Positions 34,701 through 49,700 of a stretch of 64,000 bases of DNA are shown here, one piece after another; the first letter of the stretch is position 1; each line of letters starts with the position of its first letter. The notes under the pieces were generated by a model that had not been told where the DNA came from, searched no databases, and saw only the letters and a program-made list of their open reading frames with translations. A program made the translations under genes and the position numbers. The stretch spans positions 1,395,726 through 1,459,725 of the forward strand of contig NW_020653200.1 of NCBI RefSeq assembly GCF_003589595.1, read 5' to 3'. Source of the stretch: Hyposmocoma kahamanoa. Lineage: Eukaryota; Arthropoda; Insecta; Lepidoptera; Cosmopterigidae.

Positions 34701-37700
34701 ATAAGAGGCAAGCTTGGCTTCTATGCAGCGTACACAGTCGAACTTGGCCCTGCGTAACACGTTTAAGCACTTCTTGGCGGCCTTATTAAAAGCAGTCTTC
34801 AGATTCCGAGTACTCAGAGCTTTGCGTATTCGAGCGTCTGCCCAAGCTTGGTACGAGCACTGATTTGTGCTTCAGGATGACTACAGTAGCGCTAAACGAT
34901 GGCCGAGCTTGGAAACCAAACGCAAGACTTTGACTACAGCACCAGCGCAGCTCGACGAGTCTCCTGAAGAAAAGCAAGCCTTCCAGGGATATGAAGCAAA
35001 GAAAAGGCGCATTTCTCCCCAATCTGCTAACCTGTATCACCACTCCTGTCTCATACCACAAGGGTTTGGATCGGGCGGGAATTATACGGATACAGTTTAC
35101 CCAGTGGGGCATTTATCACAGAGTATCGCTCGGGATCAGTTGTTAGCAGAAGGTCCAAGTAATTAGCCGTATGAGACTTAACATCTAAGATCTTGGTCTA
35201 TATGGCTATTAAATTTTTTTTCTGATTTAATTTGTGTATTTTTTGTCCAATGTACTAACTTTGGAGATGTTCAATTTTGGTGATCAAACAAAATTTCACA
35301 TCCATATATCTTTAAAACTACTAGACATTTTGAAGGGCCGGTAAGATGTTCTTTTTTGAATTAATTTTTAATATAATACCAACCCATAATATTTACGTAA
35401 AACACAAAATTAAAAATTGTCACCAAAATTAGGTAAAAAATCGTACCTGTTGAAAATGTCTGTGCCACGTTAACTATTCTGCCGCCAAACAGCAATGACA
35501 GTATTACTGTGTTCCGGTTTTGAAGGGTAAGGGTGCTGGTGAAATTACAGGCACAAGGGATCATCCCGTCACTTGATATTATTAAGAAACAAATAAATAG
35601 TAATTAATAGAATTGCCTTACTTTTAAATTTATTACACGCACGCACGCACGCACTCACGCACTCACGCACGCACGCACGCACGCACGCACATACAATGTT
35701 TCTTGTTATAATAATAATAATAATGATATATTTCAGACACTTGATCCATAATAGTTAGTAACAAACAATTTCTTAAAAACGAAAATTAATTTTATTTCAA
35801 AAGGGCGAGATACAGGCGCATGCAGGCACACACATCTCTCCAGTATGGGACTGTCCCACCTATCCGCAATAATGTTCAGGATCCCATTCGAGCTGGCGCG
35901 CAGTCTGCTTAGAACCGAAGCACATCTGTTTCGCATGATAGCTTGAAAACCGTTCGTTCGCGCTTCGGTGAAGATGCCAGAGTCGCTACATTTCTGTAGC
36001 GTGGCAACCCTAACAGGATCCTAAAAAAAATTATTGTATACGTAGAGCGTTGTAAGCCCCCTGCGAGAATTTGGCCCATAGGCTACAAGTGTCAAAAGAT
36101 TGACAATGTGCTGTAAACAGGGTTATCTTTAGTTCCTTCGTACATCGAGCGAAATAAGGGCCAACGTGTTGCACATGGTGCTCCTGACTGACAACTCTCT
36201 ATGTTCTCGTTCTATATTTGAATTGTCTAGTGTTATGCTACGCGTTATTTTGTAACATGACCAGACATGTTAAATAAACCTGGCGATCTGTAACAGAGGT
36301 CCCCAACCTAGTACGGACTCCAGCTTCACTAAGAAACTTACTATTATGCATGAAATGTAACCATTTAAATACCTTTCTGAGAGAAATAAAGCATTTCGTA
36401 TTTGTATTTCACTCTTCCAATCTTTTCTGTAACACCTCTCATATAAGGTAAAATGGCAGTTCAACTCAATTGTTGCTGATTTCACATAGCGTCTGGATAT
36501 TGGCGTGGAATCTTCAACTTGTCTGCACGTAGGATTTGCTTTATTTGCTGAAATTCCCCGGCCAGATAGTAATTTCACGGCTTATTCTCATTTAAAAAAA
36601 TTACTGCGATCATCAGTTTTCTAAGATGTGTACTAAAAATCGCCGCTAATGATATCACCATCGCCATCCCTCAAGGATCGGCCTTTGATAATAGTGATGA
36701 AAGAGACTAAGAGTCGTATTCCAGGACTCTACTCAATGCTCAAGTCAGGATTTGAGCAGACTTGAGTATGATTTCAAGCACTGAAAATACGACCCTAATG
36801 GCAAGGACTTGAATTTGATTTTCAGTGCTCACTGCAATACTCACGTCCTGACTTGAGCATTGAGTAGAGTTATAGAATACGACCCTCAGTCTTTTATGGC
36901 GTTTTATAACGACTCGACTCCATTTCATAGGATTCGACTCTAAAATTAAGACTGGGGGTTCGAGTTTTTATTGATAAGACTCAGTCGTTATACTCAAAAG
37001 ACTTAAACGACTTGAACGACTTGAAAGACTTAAACGACTCGAGTTGTTTGCAAAGGACTTATACCTATTTTGTGTTCTATTAAACCCGAGTAGTAAATAA
37101 TCATGTTTATTTACTTATAATAAAAATCGTAAAATAAATATCTTGTGGGTAGAAATAAAATCACGCCATATGACCCATGACTCGCGACTCCCGAGGCTAT
37201 AAGGCGCCAGTCGTTTTAGTCGTTTTAGTCCTATAAGTCTTTTAAGCGTCTTCAGTTTTAGTCTTATGACTCAAGACTTGAGAGTTAAAACACTAGACTA
37301 GTGAGGCGTTGAAAATTAGTCGAGGTTTTTTAAAAGGCCTTAAAAGACTGAGTCTCTTTTATCACTATTGGATAATACGTTGTTCCTGGCGTTCATCAAC
37401 GATCTTGCGCAATATATATCGAAGGGCTTGATAGTTCTGTTTACAGACGACACTACAGTTATAGTGTGTGTTAAACGCTTCACAGAATTGGACGAAAAAG
37501 TAACATACACGTACAATCAGCTTTGTGAATGGTTTTCTACAAATGGGCTTATTCTAAACACGTCTAAGTCGAATCCAGCGTTGTTCTCAGGAAGAAATCC
37601 TGTATCATGCCCAATAATCAACTCTGCGGTTCCACTTTGCAACACATGCAAGTTCTTGAGCTTCACTATAGACTCAAACTTAAGCTGGAAAGCTCATATT

Positions 37701-40700
37701 CAGTCTCTGTGCGAGAAACTTGGAGGTGGAAGAGGAGGGAGGAAATGATGATCAGGGATAATCCCTTGAAATTATATTATGAAATGTGAAATAATAAAAA
37801 AATAAGAAAAAAATATCTAAATTGTGTTTTGTGTCAACGAAGTATAGGTAAAATATTATAATTTAAGAACAGACAGATGAATTTACTGCATAATTATTTT
37901 TTAATTTACTTTCAAAACATCGAATATCTCCCTTCCGTGTGTGTGACCCATGACCACATCGTCTTAGCTATACCCTCGATGTCTTAGCAAGGGGAAAAAA
38001 TCCTGTGTTTTATATGTCAGAAGAATCACGTAAAAAGCAATGCCAATAGTAACTGAAATACATTTACGAATTATAAACAGAAACATATATCGAGTACCTA
38101 TATCTAAATCGAATAGCTAATTCCTCAATTGATCAAATCAAACATGTGATTAGTTTTTGTCCCATCCATGGATGTATGTCACACAACAATATTTCGACTC
38201 ATCCGTAGAACAAAGATCTATGTGCAAGACTACTTGTTCTCAGGACCATAGTACATTTCGTTGGATCTTCTTCGCTGTGGATGTCAGATTGACCGTTGTT
38301 CCATTTTATATTTCCGAAACGAAATATTATAATACAAATTCTCAAAACACCTTTACATAGGCCTTAGTTTGTATGTATAACGAAATTATTCTCGCAACGT
38401 TCTTATCCTCTCTTCGCAATATAATCACATCGGACTCTGTTCTTCGAATGAATCGATTTATTTAAATATCGTGTTTGTTCTCTGAATACAAATGGAACAC
38501 AAAAAAGACACAGCTTCTATTGACTCTGCTGTCAATTTCGTCTGGCGGTGCCAACATCTATGAGTAGTTACATTATGACTTAAGTCTAAACATTATTATC
38601 TTCGATTCACAAAACTCGCCGAGCGTAAGTGGTCACGACTGTGTTGGACGTTACATGTATGTTTTGGAATTAACGCGCAAATTTGAAGCGCAACATGACT
38701 AAAGTTGCTGAAGTTAAGTTTTTGAGATTTTAATAGAAAAATGTCTGCCATGGATGTCACTTCTACGGATCCTTATATAAAAATATGCCCATGAAAGTGA
38801 CTTTTGATCCGTGGAAGTGATTATTGTAAGGGGTGCGGGGTATTTTTTTGGACACATTCTTTTTAGGCAGCGAAGACCAAAATGTGTCCAAAAACAACAA
38901 AAGACATGTGGAGATGAGAAGTCAATGACTTGTTTTCAACCCCTATAATTAAGTCCCTTTAGGTCTGCGAGTTCGGCGAGTATTTAAGGGAAAACCATTC
39001 AATAACAAGGACAAAAGTAATCAAATCCGTCATCAAAAATATCTAAAATCACATTATACAATACACAGAATACGTCTCCCCTTTACAGGTACTTTTGCTC
39101 GTTGTGTAATATGAAAGTTAAAAAAAAACTTCGTAATAACGAATTGTTCAATAACCTATTATCGTGTTAATGATTAACGCTTGACGATAGTACTAGGTAT
39201 CCGCCGGTGGCCGCCATTAATGACTAGCATATTTTTATGCCGAGACGCGTTTAAAAATAACATGTAACAAGAATAGATAGTATTAAAATTTTACATCGTT
39301 ACCATCAGATATTGCCGTGCCTTTACTTACAACATCGAGTATATAACCAAAAATAGAGACGAAATAAGGGTCATCCATACCTGGCAACTCATCAGGCAAA
39401 TGGACCTTATATCACTTTTAAATATCAACTCTCATTTGCGCTGAAATCGCAAATTAGAAAACTGAAGCAGTACAGTACCGACAACTGACCAGTGTGTACG
39501 TCTCCGTATATTCCAATTATATATTTATTGTAATAAAGATAATATCTCTAATAATGGCTGTTCCATTCGGTGTTGTAGGAAAAACAGCAAAACATCTAAG
39601 TACACGATTACAATTAAATATTAATAAGTAATTTTGCAATTTACGTCCATTATAGTAAATTTGAAGTGAAAAAATTGACGAACTATTGACGACACCCGTC
39701 AATTCGGACTGGCCAATCGGAGCGCGTTGTCACAGTAATGGCAGAATAGTTTTCAAACAAATTAAATGACACGATGACTTACAATATCCGTATAGGTTAA
39801 ACTAAAATCAGTGCGTTTAGGCCATAGTACGTCAACCGTGACATACTATGACCTAAACGGACACCGGTCTAGCTCGATTTATAACATATTTTTCCAAGAA
39901 TTTCACACACCGTCTCCTATACGTGCAGTATTCATTGCGATGTTTGCTTTCACCGTTAGGTATATTAATTGAAACTTTGAACATTGAACTATAAATAGAA
40001 ATTTATTAGCCGTAGAGCCCCTTGTGAAGTTCGTCTAGGGAAGTACTACTACGTTACCTATTTCTGCCGCCAAGTAGTAACGTGAACATTACTTCGTTCC
40101 GGTTTTGAATAGTAAGGGTGCTGGTGTAGTTACAGGCACATGGGACTTGTTAACTTATGTCTCAGGGTGACGGGCGCAGTGGCAGTGCTCCTCAGATCTT
40201 CGCCATTTAAAGCTCTTGAGTGGCACTGCAACTGTTATGGACAGGCGTGTAGCTTACCATCAGGCGCACAATTGTTCGTGCCGTCACTTGATATTACAAA
40301 AAAAAAAGTTTTAAGCACAAAGGCTCGTCAACTTATGTCTCATGGTGACGGGGGCGTTGAAAGTGCCCCTCAGATCTTTGCGATTTAAAGCTCTCACTGG
40401 CACTGCAACTATTATGAACAGGCGTGTCGTTTACCAGCAGATGCACAACTTGTTCATTCCGTCTGCACCATCACATGGTATCATAAAAACAAAAAACCAA
40501 ATGTTTCGACAACATCAATGATACCATACGCTGAATATCGAAAGGCGGTCGAAGTATATTGCTCTGCCTGCTGCTTGATTGCTTGTGACGTTCTTTTTAA
40601 AATCTTAGGTGATTAGTTATTATTTTGCAATGGTAATATTATATAGCACCAAAAGAGGGCGGAACTAAAAGACCAATTCCTGACGCGACAGGTAGTCGCA

Positions 40701-43700
40701 AATTTACATCACATGGTGGTTTGACCTTCGCCGCTTGACGCTGGTTATATTTTAGGCGGAAAACTACTCAACGTTACAATACGTTCATAAATTACATCCA
40801 AACGCTTAAACAGATTCAAAAGCATAACCGTTTTCAGCAATTGGGCGGGCAGGCGCCAACACGAGCACAAATAATTGAGATCTCATAATTTGTTCCAAAG
40901 CTAATAATATAATGAAAATGTCAAACAGGTCCAGTTACCTAACTTTACCGAGCATCTAACTAGTTGTAAGCTACTAAAATTCTACAGTACACCACATTCT
41001 GGAGTGAAAAGGGTGGACCGAGTTTTAATTTCCTGCAAGTTGCAAGTGCTGTGTTGCGATATTGAATTTGAAACTAGCGTACTTGAGTCACTATTAAGGA
41101 GTAGTCTTGAAAGCGCTTAGAAATATCGTTCTTAAATTTGAACAATATTTTTAGCTGTTTAAAATTTATTTTTTATTTACGGCACAACAGACGTAAGTCA
41201 ATGTATAAAAAAAAACTAAAAATTACTACGATAGGCATGTCTGTGCCCAATAGAAAAAAAAACAAAAGCTCCTCTTTACGATAGCCTTAGAGGATGGAAA
41301 AAAATAAAATTCCATAGTCTAAGACGATAGCGTAAGAAGTGACCTCTTAGAAGCAGAGACGCGGCAACAGTTAAAAATATCACAATTAGAACATATTTCG
41401 TTGTAATACCCGTACATCCCATACAGAGGATTATTTTGTGACACATAATTTTTTGTATTGGGCATTTTTTTAAATAATATTAAGCGACGGAACGAACAAG
41501 TCGTGCGCCTGATGGTAAGCTACACGCCTATCCATAACATATGTAGTGCCACATAGAGCTTTAAGTCGCACTGCCACTGCGCCTGTCACCCTGAGACATA
41601 ACAAAAAGTTCCATGCGCCTGTAATTTTACCAGCGCCCCTTACCCTTCAAAACTGGAACCCAGTAATGCTAACATTACTGCTTAGCGGCAGAAATAGATA
41701 AGGAAGTACTGCTAGTACAAATTATATACTTAATGATATAATAGAGTATACTGAATAATTGTTCATTACACACTGACCGAATCGGAACTCTGAACAGCAA
41801 CATCTCTCTTAAGCCTCCGTGAGACAGTCCATTTACTTGACTTTTTGTAGAAGAGAAAAGGAATTTAAGGAAGGAAAATCAAGTTTAAGTACCAGGGCGA
41901 CATATGTGCATTCCTAAGAAAAATAAATGCAGGATTTTCCAAAGAGTCGTGAGTAATTCCGTACCAATTGAGTACACAAAGCACTGTTGTTGTATCGCTT
42001 AGCAATCGCACTCAAATTATAAATAAACGCTATTTCGGGGTCATGCAGCCGTGGGCGCTGGCGCCGTTTTTGTACTACGGTTATTACTAAAACTATATGA
42101 ATACCAATGTTGTAAATGTTATTGTTTCTAACAATATTAAAATTGTTGATTGAATGCTAAGTCAGTATAATAATATGACGAAAAGAAAATAAAAATAGCA
42201 CTCCGCTTTTTAGTGTTTTCAAGAACTGCTCATGGCACTGAATACCTACATTATATATTTTCCAACCAATTTATGACACATATGCTGTTAGATTTCTCTA
42301 ATAGTCAACCCATAATTCAACTTGTTTTCTCGATTGTTAGACATAGGAAATGTTATGCTATTTTTTCGTGTTTATATCGCGTATATTTGTTTTCTGTCGA
42401 TAGTCTGCGTGAGCTTTGTCTATAGAACCGGTTAAGAACCCGAAATTATATATATATATACACACACAGACAGACTGTCGACTGAAAACAAATATACGAG
42501 ATTTAGATATATATATAACGCAATTTCGGTCAAAAATCATCATTTTCGGATTAGTGACTGTTCACTACCTAATATTCGTACCAATTTTTATTATTTAAGT
42601 ATTAGATTTTTTTTCGCGCAATATTATTTAATATTCGAGTATTCTATAGTGAAATATTATTTAATCATTACACCACAGATATATATTCGTGTTCGCTTCG
42701 CGTGCCCAATGTAAGCTATAAATTGCTAGGCTTCAGAACACGCCCGGCCGTTATCTTAGAGGACGGAAAAAAGAAGTCGTTATCTATGACTAGTCCGAGA
42801 ATGATAGTGACAAGACCATAACATACGTCAGACTACACATTTTTATTCGAAAATCGCCTCCAGTGCAACGAAACAAGATACGTCAATGTGTAGCTTGATT
42901 GATGTGCTGGCGTGTGTACAAAGCGAAAATGGCGATCTGAGCTTAAGCATGGCTTTAGTATGTGGAACTTGGCGTACTGCTGCACACGTGACACGCAAAC
43001 TAAGCACTTCCACGGTATTTATTGTTCTGTGCTCTATACTGACGTTTCCAGTCTCGGAAATATTAAGACATTTGAGACTTAACTCACTTAATTAAAAAAA
43101 AAAAATTACTACCTCAACAGTTATTTTTTTATTCTGGTTACATGGACATGGCGACATAATAGCTTGTAGCTTAGTATAATCCGTGGATATTGAAGAACGG
43201 TTGTCATAAAGTCAGGTCTTCTTTATCTGAAACTATATTAAATGTCCTTTACTTTGCTTATTGCGTTCCTAAAATAAAAATGAAGAAATCATTTTCAAAA
43301 ATAAATTATTTACTTTATAATTTGACTTAAATAAAGCAATCAGAACATGATTCACTTAATCAAAATAAATTAAATGTCACGGTTATAAGTATCGAAACTT
43401 ACTTTTGAAACAGTCTCGAAAGTGTCGATTTAACTACTTTGGCATGAGCTAATTTTGTAACATTTTTCACAGGAAATTATTGTCTTTACGGTGTCCACAT
43501 AAAGACATAAGAATTATTTTGAAATTCCCATAAAATAACTCAACATTATTTTTAACGTCCTTGACATGAAGCCATACAGTATATTCCTCATTTCTTTTTT
43601 AGTTTAATTTCACTTTTCATTTAGGTCCTCAATGTTCAAATTCAAATTCAAATTCAAAAGTAATCTTAATTCATAGGTAAGCATTATTACACTTGAGATC

Positions 43701-46700
43701 GTCACAATGGTTAAACTCTACCGCTCATTCGTAAGGCAGATTCCCCTGAGAAGAATGAGCAAGAAACTCTAGGGGTTGCTCTTTGTAAATAACATTTGTA
43801 CACATTCAACATTTAAAATATATATTTTTTTCGTTTTGAAACGTTACCACGGATTTTTGTCATCCAAGTACGCAGAAGTTGTATAATAAACCTTTAGTAT
43901 AAAGTTTTTGTTTCACTATAGTTTTAAACCTCGTGAAAGGCAAATTTTGTATATCAACCGGAATCTTGTTATAGAAGCGTATACATTGCCCCTTTGTTTT
44001 TTTATATGTATTGTTCATTACTGAAATACATTATTGTACTCGATGTTGAAATATGACATTGCAATGTTCGATATTTAATTATATTCCATTTTATTTATTA
44101 TACATATTATATTCATATATTACATTATATTAATTCTGTGAATTCGTGAACTATTACATCAAAGAAATTGTTAAATTAGTCTATAATTTGAATTCAATTC
44201 ACAATCTTTGCTTTGCCAGTAATGGTGATAGTTCTTCAGCACCCGATTACGAAATAAGCATTTGCTAAACCTATCCTTCATGGGGAGTACGTTTTTTGTT
44301 GTGGACAAGGTTTTTGAAAATTCGAATTCGAACTTGACGATGGACTGTGGTACTTTTTCTAACTTTTTCTTTCGATAAAAAAAAAACATAATGACACGTT
44401 AAAACATAATGGCAACTACGCGATGTGTCGTACACTGTTTATGTAATATAAATTCATTGGTATATTTTATTTTTATTATTGTTGACATTAAATTGACAAC
44501 GATAACTAATATTGTCTATTAAATTATTTTGATGTATGAACGAATAAAACTTATTTGGTTTAAAAACAACTGTTTTTCTTTCATCTATCATTTTCCTCGC
44601 TATAGTGAGTTTACGTGGTTCGCTCGGGAGCAAACTTGTTTTGCGTCTTGTGGCTTGAAACCCTCCCTACGCTCAGGATTCTAGAATTCTTCGCTTGCCC
44701 AGGTTTCAATACAAGCTCTCGCGTCAAGCAGCTCCTTCGCAGCCTTGCATAACAAATAACTATTTTTTAATAGCTGAATCTACTTAAGTTTTTGCATAGG
44801 ACGTTCAGAGAATGAAGATCGAAGTAGGTACATATGTAACTATGTATATTAAGGTTTTTATATGTTTCTTACCACACCTTTATCTTTATATGTATTCAAT
44901 TCATACGTTATGTAAAAACCGACTCGAATGTGGCTAATAGGGAATAATAATGGCTTTATAGGGATACCTACTTAATATTTCAGAGGGTGAAAATAAGTTA
45001 TTAAAATAATTCTAAATAATTAATTAATTAATAAAGTTTATAAACAATTCGTGTAAATCATTGACTTAAATCTAGTGATTTACAGGCCATGTGCCTTCCA
45101 CACTTTCTCTCTATCTGTCCGTTACAATCACATGTGTCTAATTAAATAATTCCTTGTAAACAGCGCCATGTAAAGTATTAGAGCAGTAGATTTTTAATAA
45201 AAACATTACAATGAATCCAGCACTAAACCATACGCCGTAAGTAACAGAGACATCTTATGTACCTACAGCTGAAGTCGTGAACCTCTAATGACCATCCAAA
45301 AATTAAAAATAGCTTATAGAATTATTTGGATTTTTTTATCATATTATGATGAATATTTGAAATAATACGCCACAATTCCGTTTTTAAGTCGTCCACATTG
45401 TCAAATTACTTAATTGTTTTTTAAATCTTTCACGAATCCTTACAAAAAAATCTAACAATGTCAAATCTGGAGATCCCGCCGGCCATCTAATCGGTCCACG
45501 TGTACCGATCCAGGAAGGAAAACAATCACTACGAGACTCGACAGTTCTCATAGATTTAGTATGTGGGTACCTATATGCTAAATCGTACACGTAAACACCT
45601 CGAAATATATACATACTTAAATACATATTTAAATACTCAAACAAATCCCAAGATTCCATGACACGCTTTACTAAAATTTCTTAGTGGTTGTTCTTTGCAA
45701 ACAAAATATTTTTGAACATTTATTATTTAAACATGTCATAGACAGAAAGATTTTGAAATGAAGCAGCCAACCTCTAGTTTTAAACCTTGGCATTGGCAAT
45801 CATTAGAGAACTGAATTATAAAAGGGTTTACACTGCCCTGTAAATATTTTTACGTACGTACAAGTCATGCGCCTGGTGGTAAGCGACATGCCTGTTGCAA
45901 CAAATTTTCGAAGACGTTCTGTTTCTGGTTTGACAATGTTATTTCTGTTTAATTGAGTTTAGTTGTGCAGCAAGTACGAAAGAAAAGAATAGCTACCCCT
46001 GAAACGTTGCTTTTGTGACTATCACAGTGATATTTACATTATCTCGCAAATCTACATAAAATTCTAGTTTGTTTATCTTCAATTTTTAGAATTTTAGTTG
46101 AAATGTAGTATTAATTAGAAATATAATGTGCCCTTTTTGTCTTTAAATAAAGAGAAAAACTAACATTTCTTGGTGCGCATATTTCAACTTTTCTTTTTAT
46201 GATATCAAATGATGGAATGAACGTGTCGTGCGCGTGGCGGAAAGCGACACGCCTGTTCTTAACAGTCGTAGTGTCACTCAGAGCTTTAAATTGGAAAGAT
46301 CTGACGGTGCACTCCCACTGCGCCCTGAGGCAGAAGTTGACTAGCCTTATGTACCTGTAATTTCACCAGCACCCTTACCCTTCAAAACCGGAACACTGTA
46401 ATGCTGACATTACTGCTTGACTGCAGGTATAGATAAGGTGCCAGTACTTCCCTGGATAAACTCTTTCACAAGGACCTCTACTGTTGCGAAATAACCTTTC
46501 ATTGTCCTGCCCACAAAAGCTAAATTTTTTGAAGGAAAGAAAGTTTTTTCATGTTTTTATTTTACAACCAATTAGAAAATGATAAATCTATATCGTTTAT
46601 CGAACCCAGAAACAAAAATCATGTTACATAGTGGAATGTATTAATTAATCACTTTTCCATTATAAAAAAAGACAAAAGGCTTCTATTGTGTTGCGCATAG

Positions 46701-49700
46701 CATGCAAATATTCCTTGATTTGTGACCTAGGTACTGTAACCTGACGCGTAGCTTAGGTTGCGTAGCGAGAAGTACTTTATAAATATAAACTGGGATAATC
46801 TTCAAAAACTTGATATTTATTGTACTTTTTTACATGTTCACTTACGGAGGCTATTTCTAGATCTGCCAAAATGTTCTTCTTTTCGTATCCCGTTTTTTAA
46901 ACACATTCTAAATACAAAACTATATTCACTCAGCCAGTAGTTCTACTCATAGAGTAGAGCCTAGACTACATCCCTCTTCCTCACAACTGAATAGGTGAAC
47001 ATCCCTAGCGGGTACCCTACCTATGATAGGCAACTTACATAAGTGATCAGCCTTTACAATAGGCTACCCACACACTGCTCCGAAGCTACTACCTTACCAA
47101 CAAGTAAACCACCGAGGAGGCTATGGCTTTAGTCTGCCAAAAACCTATCTAAAAAGTCAGACCATGACCACATCCTAATCAAACAATTAAAAATATAATT
47201 ACTCGTCAACTATCCTAGCTATTTAGGTAACCTGTCTAAATTCTAACTCTTTATTTCAGCTACCCTAGCCTGGCTGAATGTTCCTAACAAATCCTTAAAC
47301 TTAAACTAAACTTAAACTTCCTAAATGCATCACTAAACTATCTTCAACGTGCACGCTGTTACGACGACGACACAGGCTTGACCACCCGTCGGGCAATCAC
47401 TGGGTAACATCAATATTGATCTCCCAGCTCATCCTGCAGCTATCCACGTTCCGTCAGCTTTTCTCATTTCTTTAAACAAACTAGCATAAACACACAAATA
47501 ACCCTAACAAAGACATATTCCTAACATACAATATGGTATGGGGATATACCATATAAAGGATTCCTAATAATTAAATAAATATATTTTCCTTGAATGCAGG
47601 CAGTTTTTGTTCATCTGGGAGGGTGACCACGAACTATGCACACACACTGGACCATATATCCTTCAAATAAAAATAAATAAATAAATAGTAAGTAATATCT
47701 ATCCAAGACGGTAGTCCATCTAGGCTATTTCTAGATACATTCTAAATACAAAACTATATTCACTCAGCCAGTAGTTCTACTCATAGAGTAGAGCCTAGAC
47801 TATAGCACTTAGTGGTTATGTTGTAAATCACTAAATAAACTATTGAATGATGTATGTATATAAAGCACATTTTATTTTTGTATATAATTTATTCTTTGTC
47901 ACTGTGAGATCCCTCCAGGCCGGTGTTTGCGAGTACGTAAAATAACATCCCGCCGGCGTAAACAGTTGGGTACAGGTACAAACAATAGACGATATCGACA
48001 ATCCGCCCCAAGATCTAGTTGCCAAGCGCTACGTCCTGATTGTAATATAAACCCATCAAACCAATACGTAAATACGCCACTTAGTCAACGATTACTTTTA
48101 GGAATTAATACCTAATATAATCAACGTTTGTTACGTTAATTATACAAGGTTTCGGTCATAATATGTATATGTATATAACCTCTTTTTTCCATCAATTTTC
48201 TTTGTCTGTGTCTCGAATGCGTTCACGATCACTTTAACGTCCCATCATTTTATACACATTTAGGGTCTATTCCAGAACTCTACCAATGCTCAAGTCAGGA
48301 CTTGAGTATGGTTTCATACGATTTCAAGCACTAAAGCTGTAAAGCATATAACTGCTCCCACGTATTAAAAAATAATAATACAATTGCAGCTTACGTTTTA
48401 CTCTATGTACTGATTTTACATTATTTAGAAAATAAAAAGAAGTGTCATAACATAACGGACTCGTGTGTTCGAAAAGCCTTCGGCTTTATATTTTTAGCCT
48501 AATCTCCAAAACTAAAAATACTCCAAGCCTATAAAAGAGGTAATTTAGATAGATAGTAAAACTTGTGAGATAATAAATGAGAAAAATACATTCGACTAAC
48601 GGCGCCACTCAGATGAATGGTTATTGATGTATTATTATCAGGTAAGTTAAAACCTTCCATGTCTTAAATAAAACATTTTTGTTTGCTTACGAATATTGTA
48701 GCCGTCTTTTATATAGTTGACCCTTCTTTAGTTTATAATAAATTTAGACAAGAGCCAATGGTTGGTAAGAACAGGTCGGCTGCGCGTAGCCGACGTTGCC
48801 CACTGTTGCCTGCACGCAAAAAGAACCTTTACTACGCTGATAGTATATAGAGGGAGGGTTCACCATCTATTTAAATACACAAAGATCAGGATACATCAGC
48901 ACCAGTTTATTATTATAGCGCTATCATACCTACTTGTTAATCTCCGCAAAACATTTTGCGTCTTCCAAGATATCAATACGATCGGAGATGTAGCTGACAT
49001 TATGGAAATTTTTCGCAGTGTCAAAATACGCTTAATAATTCAAGGAACTATGGTTCTTAACTTTGCATTTACAATGCGTAAGTAGCTGATTGACTGATTC
49101 AGAAACGCGTAACAAAACACGTTTTATATTGTCGGAGCTATTTCGAGGGAAACAAGGGTATGTGCAATGGCAATAGCCGCAGCCACACGATGGCAACGAT
49201 TACGACTATTTCTACTCTCGCCCACAGGCCAAACTGTTCCGGGAATTATACGCTATGGATCTATATAGATGATCCTAGGTCTACAAGAAATAGAAAATAA
49301 TACGACAAAAACAATTACGTATGTTTATGTCTAGAAGATTCACAAAAAAATTATTTGGAAATGTTAGACGATTTCACTAGTGTGATAGCACAAAAAATGG
49401 TGAATTGGTGGAACAGGGTTAGAGGGTAACAACCACGACAAACTCCAATAATGCTATCGCATATTATAATTTTAGAGCAAAAGCGAAGATTTTTTTAAGT
49501 ATGTAAGATCATTGATTGTAATAGTTTTCCTATGATTTTTGACGTCAAAAGCACTTAACTGCATCTCGAAATTTCTAGTTGCAATTGTAGTCCAGTTTCA
49601 TTCACAAACAGAATTGAGAGCTGTAGATACAGAGGCAGATTGCAAATACTTACATCAAAAGAACCTTAGAACAATCTCGCAATGTAATGCAATCCGATCG

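Larger units (their letters stand above)
33080..35170 (-). mobile_element. decayed Jockey/CR1-like LINE, interrupted
   Basis: Minus-strand pieces of a LINE related to the one at 21157-23912. 35170-34490 holds the endonuclease-to-RT linker (YQAWADARIRKALSTRNLKT, KSFWSLAKAVE). 33838-33080 holds RT (DMGPDGIPVLVLRDYAPELS, ANVQPVPEKGSSADHVNCRP, and FAYADDSTVV near 33195). Between them, 33839-34489 is foreign DNA: an element with direct terminal repeats and a small hairpin. Confidence 0.75.
36609..37745 (+). pseudogene. LINE RT fragment split at PQGS by a foldback element
   Basis: Left piece (36609-36692): VLKIAANDITIAIPQGSAFD then N, the motif region GVPQGS of RT. Right piece (37371-37745): DNTLFLAFINDLAQYI, then LFTDDTTVIV at the catalytic site (TDD for the usual ADD), CEWFSTNGLILNTSKSN and SNLSWKAHI. 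GATAAT occurs at the end of the left piece and the start of the right one; joining over it keeps the frame. The 5' and 3' ends of the LINE are missing. Confidence 0.75.

Noticed and set aside
35637..35692. CRISPR-like array
   Set aside because: Four-base tandem repeat without spacers in a eukaryotic genome.
48762..49085. 107-codon plus-strand frame as a gene
   Set aside because: No recognisable domain and composition like neighbouring non-coding DNA.
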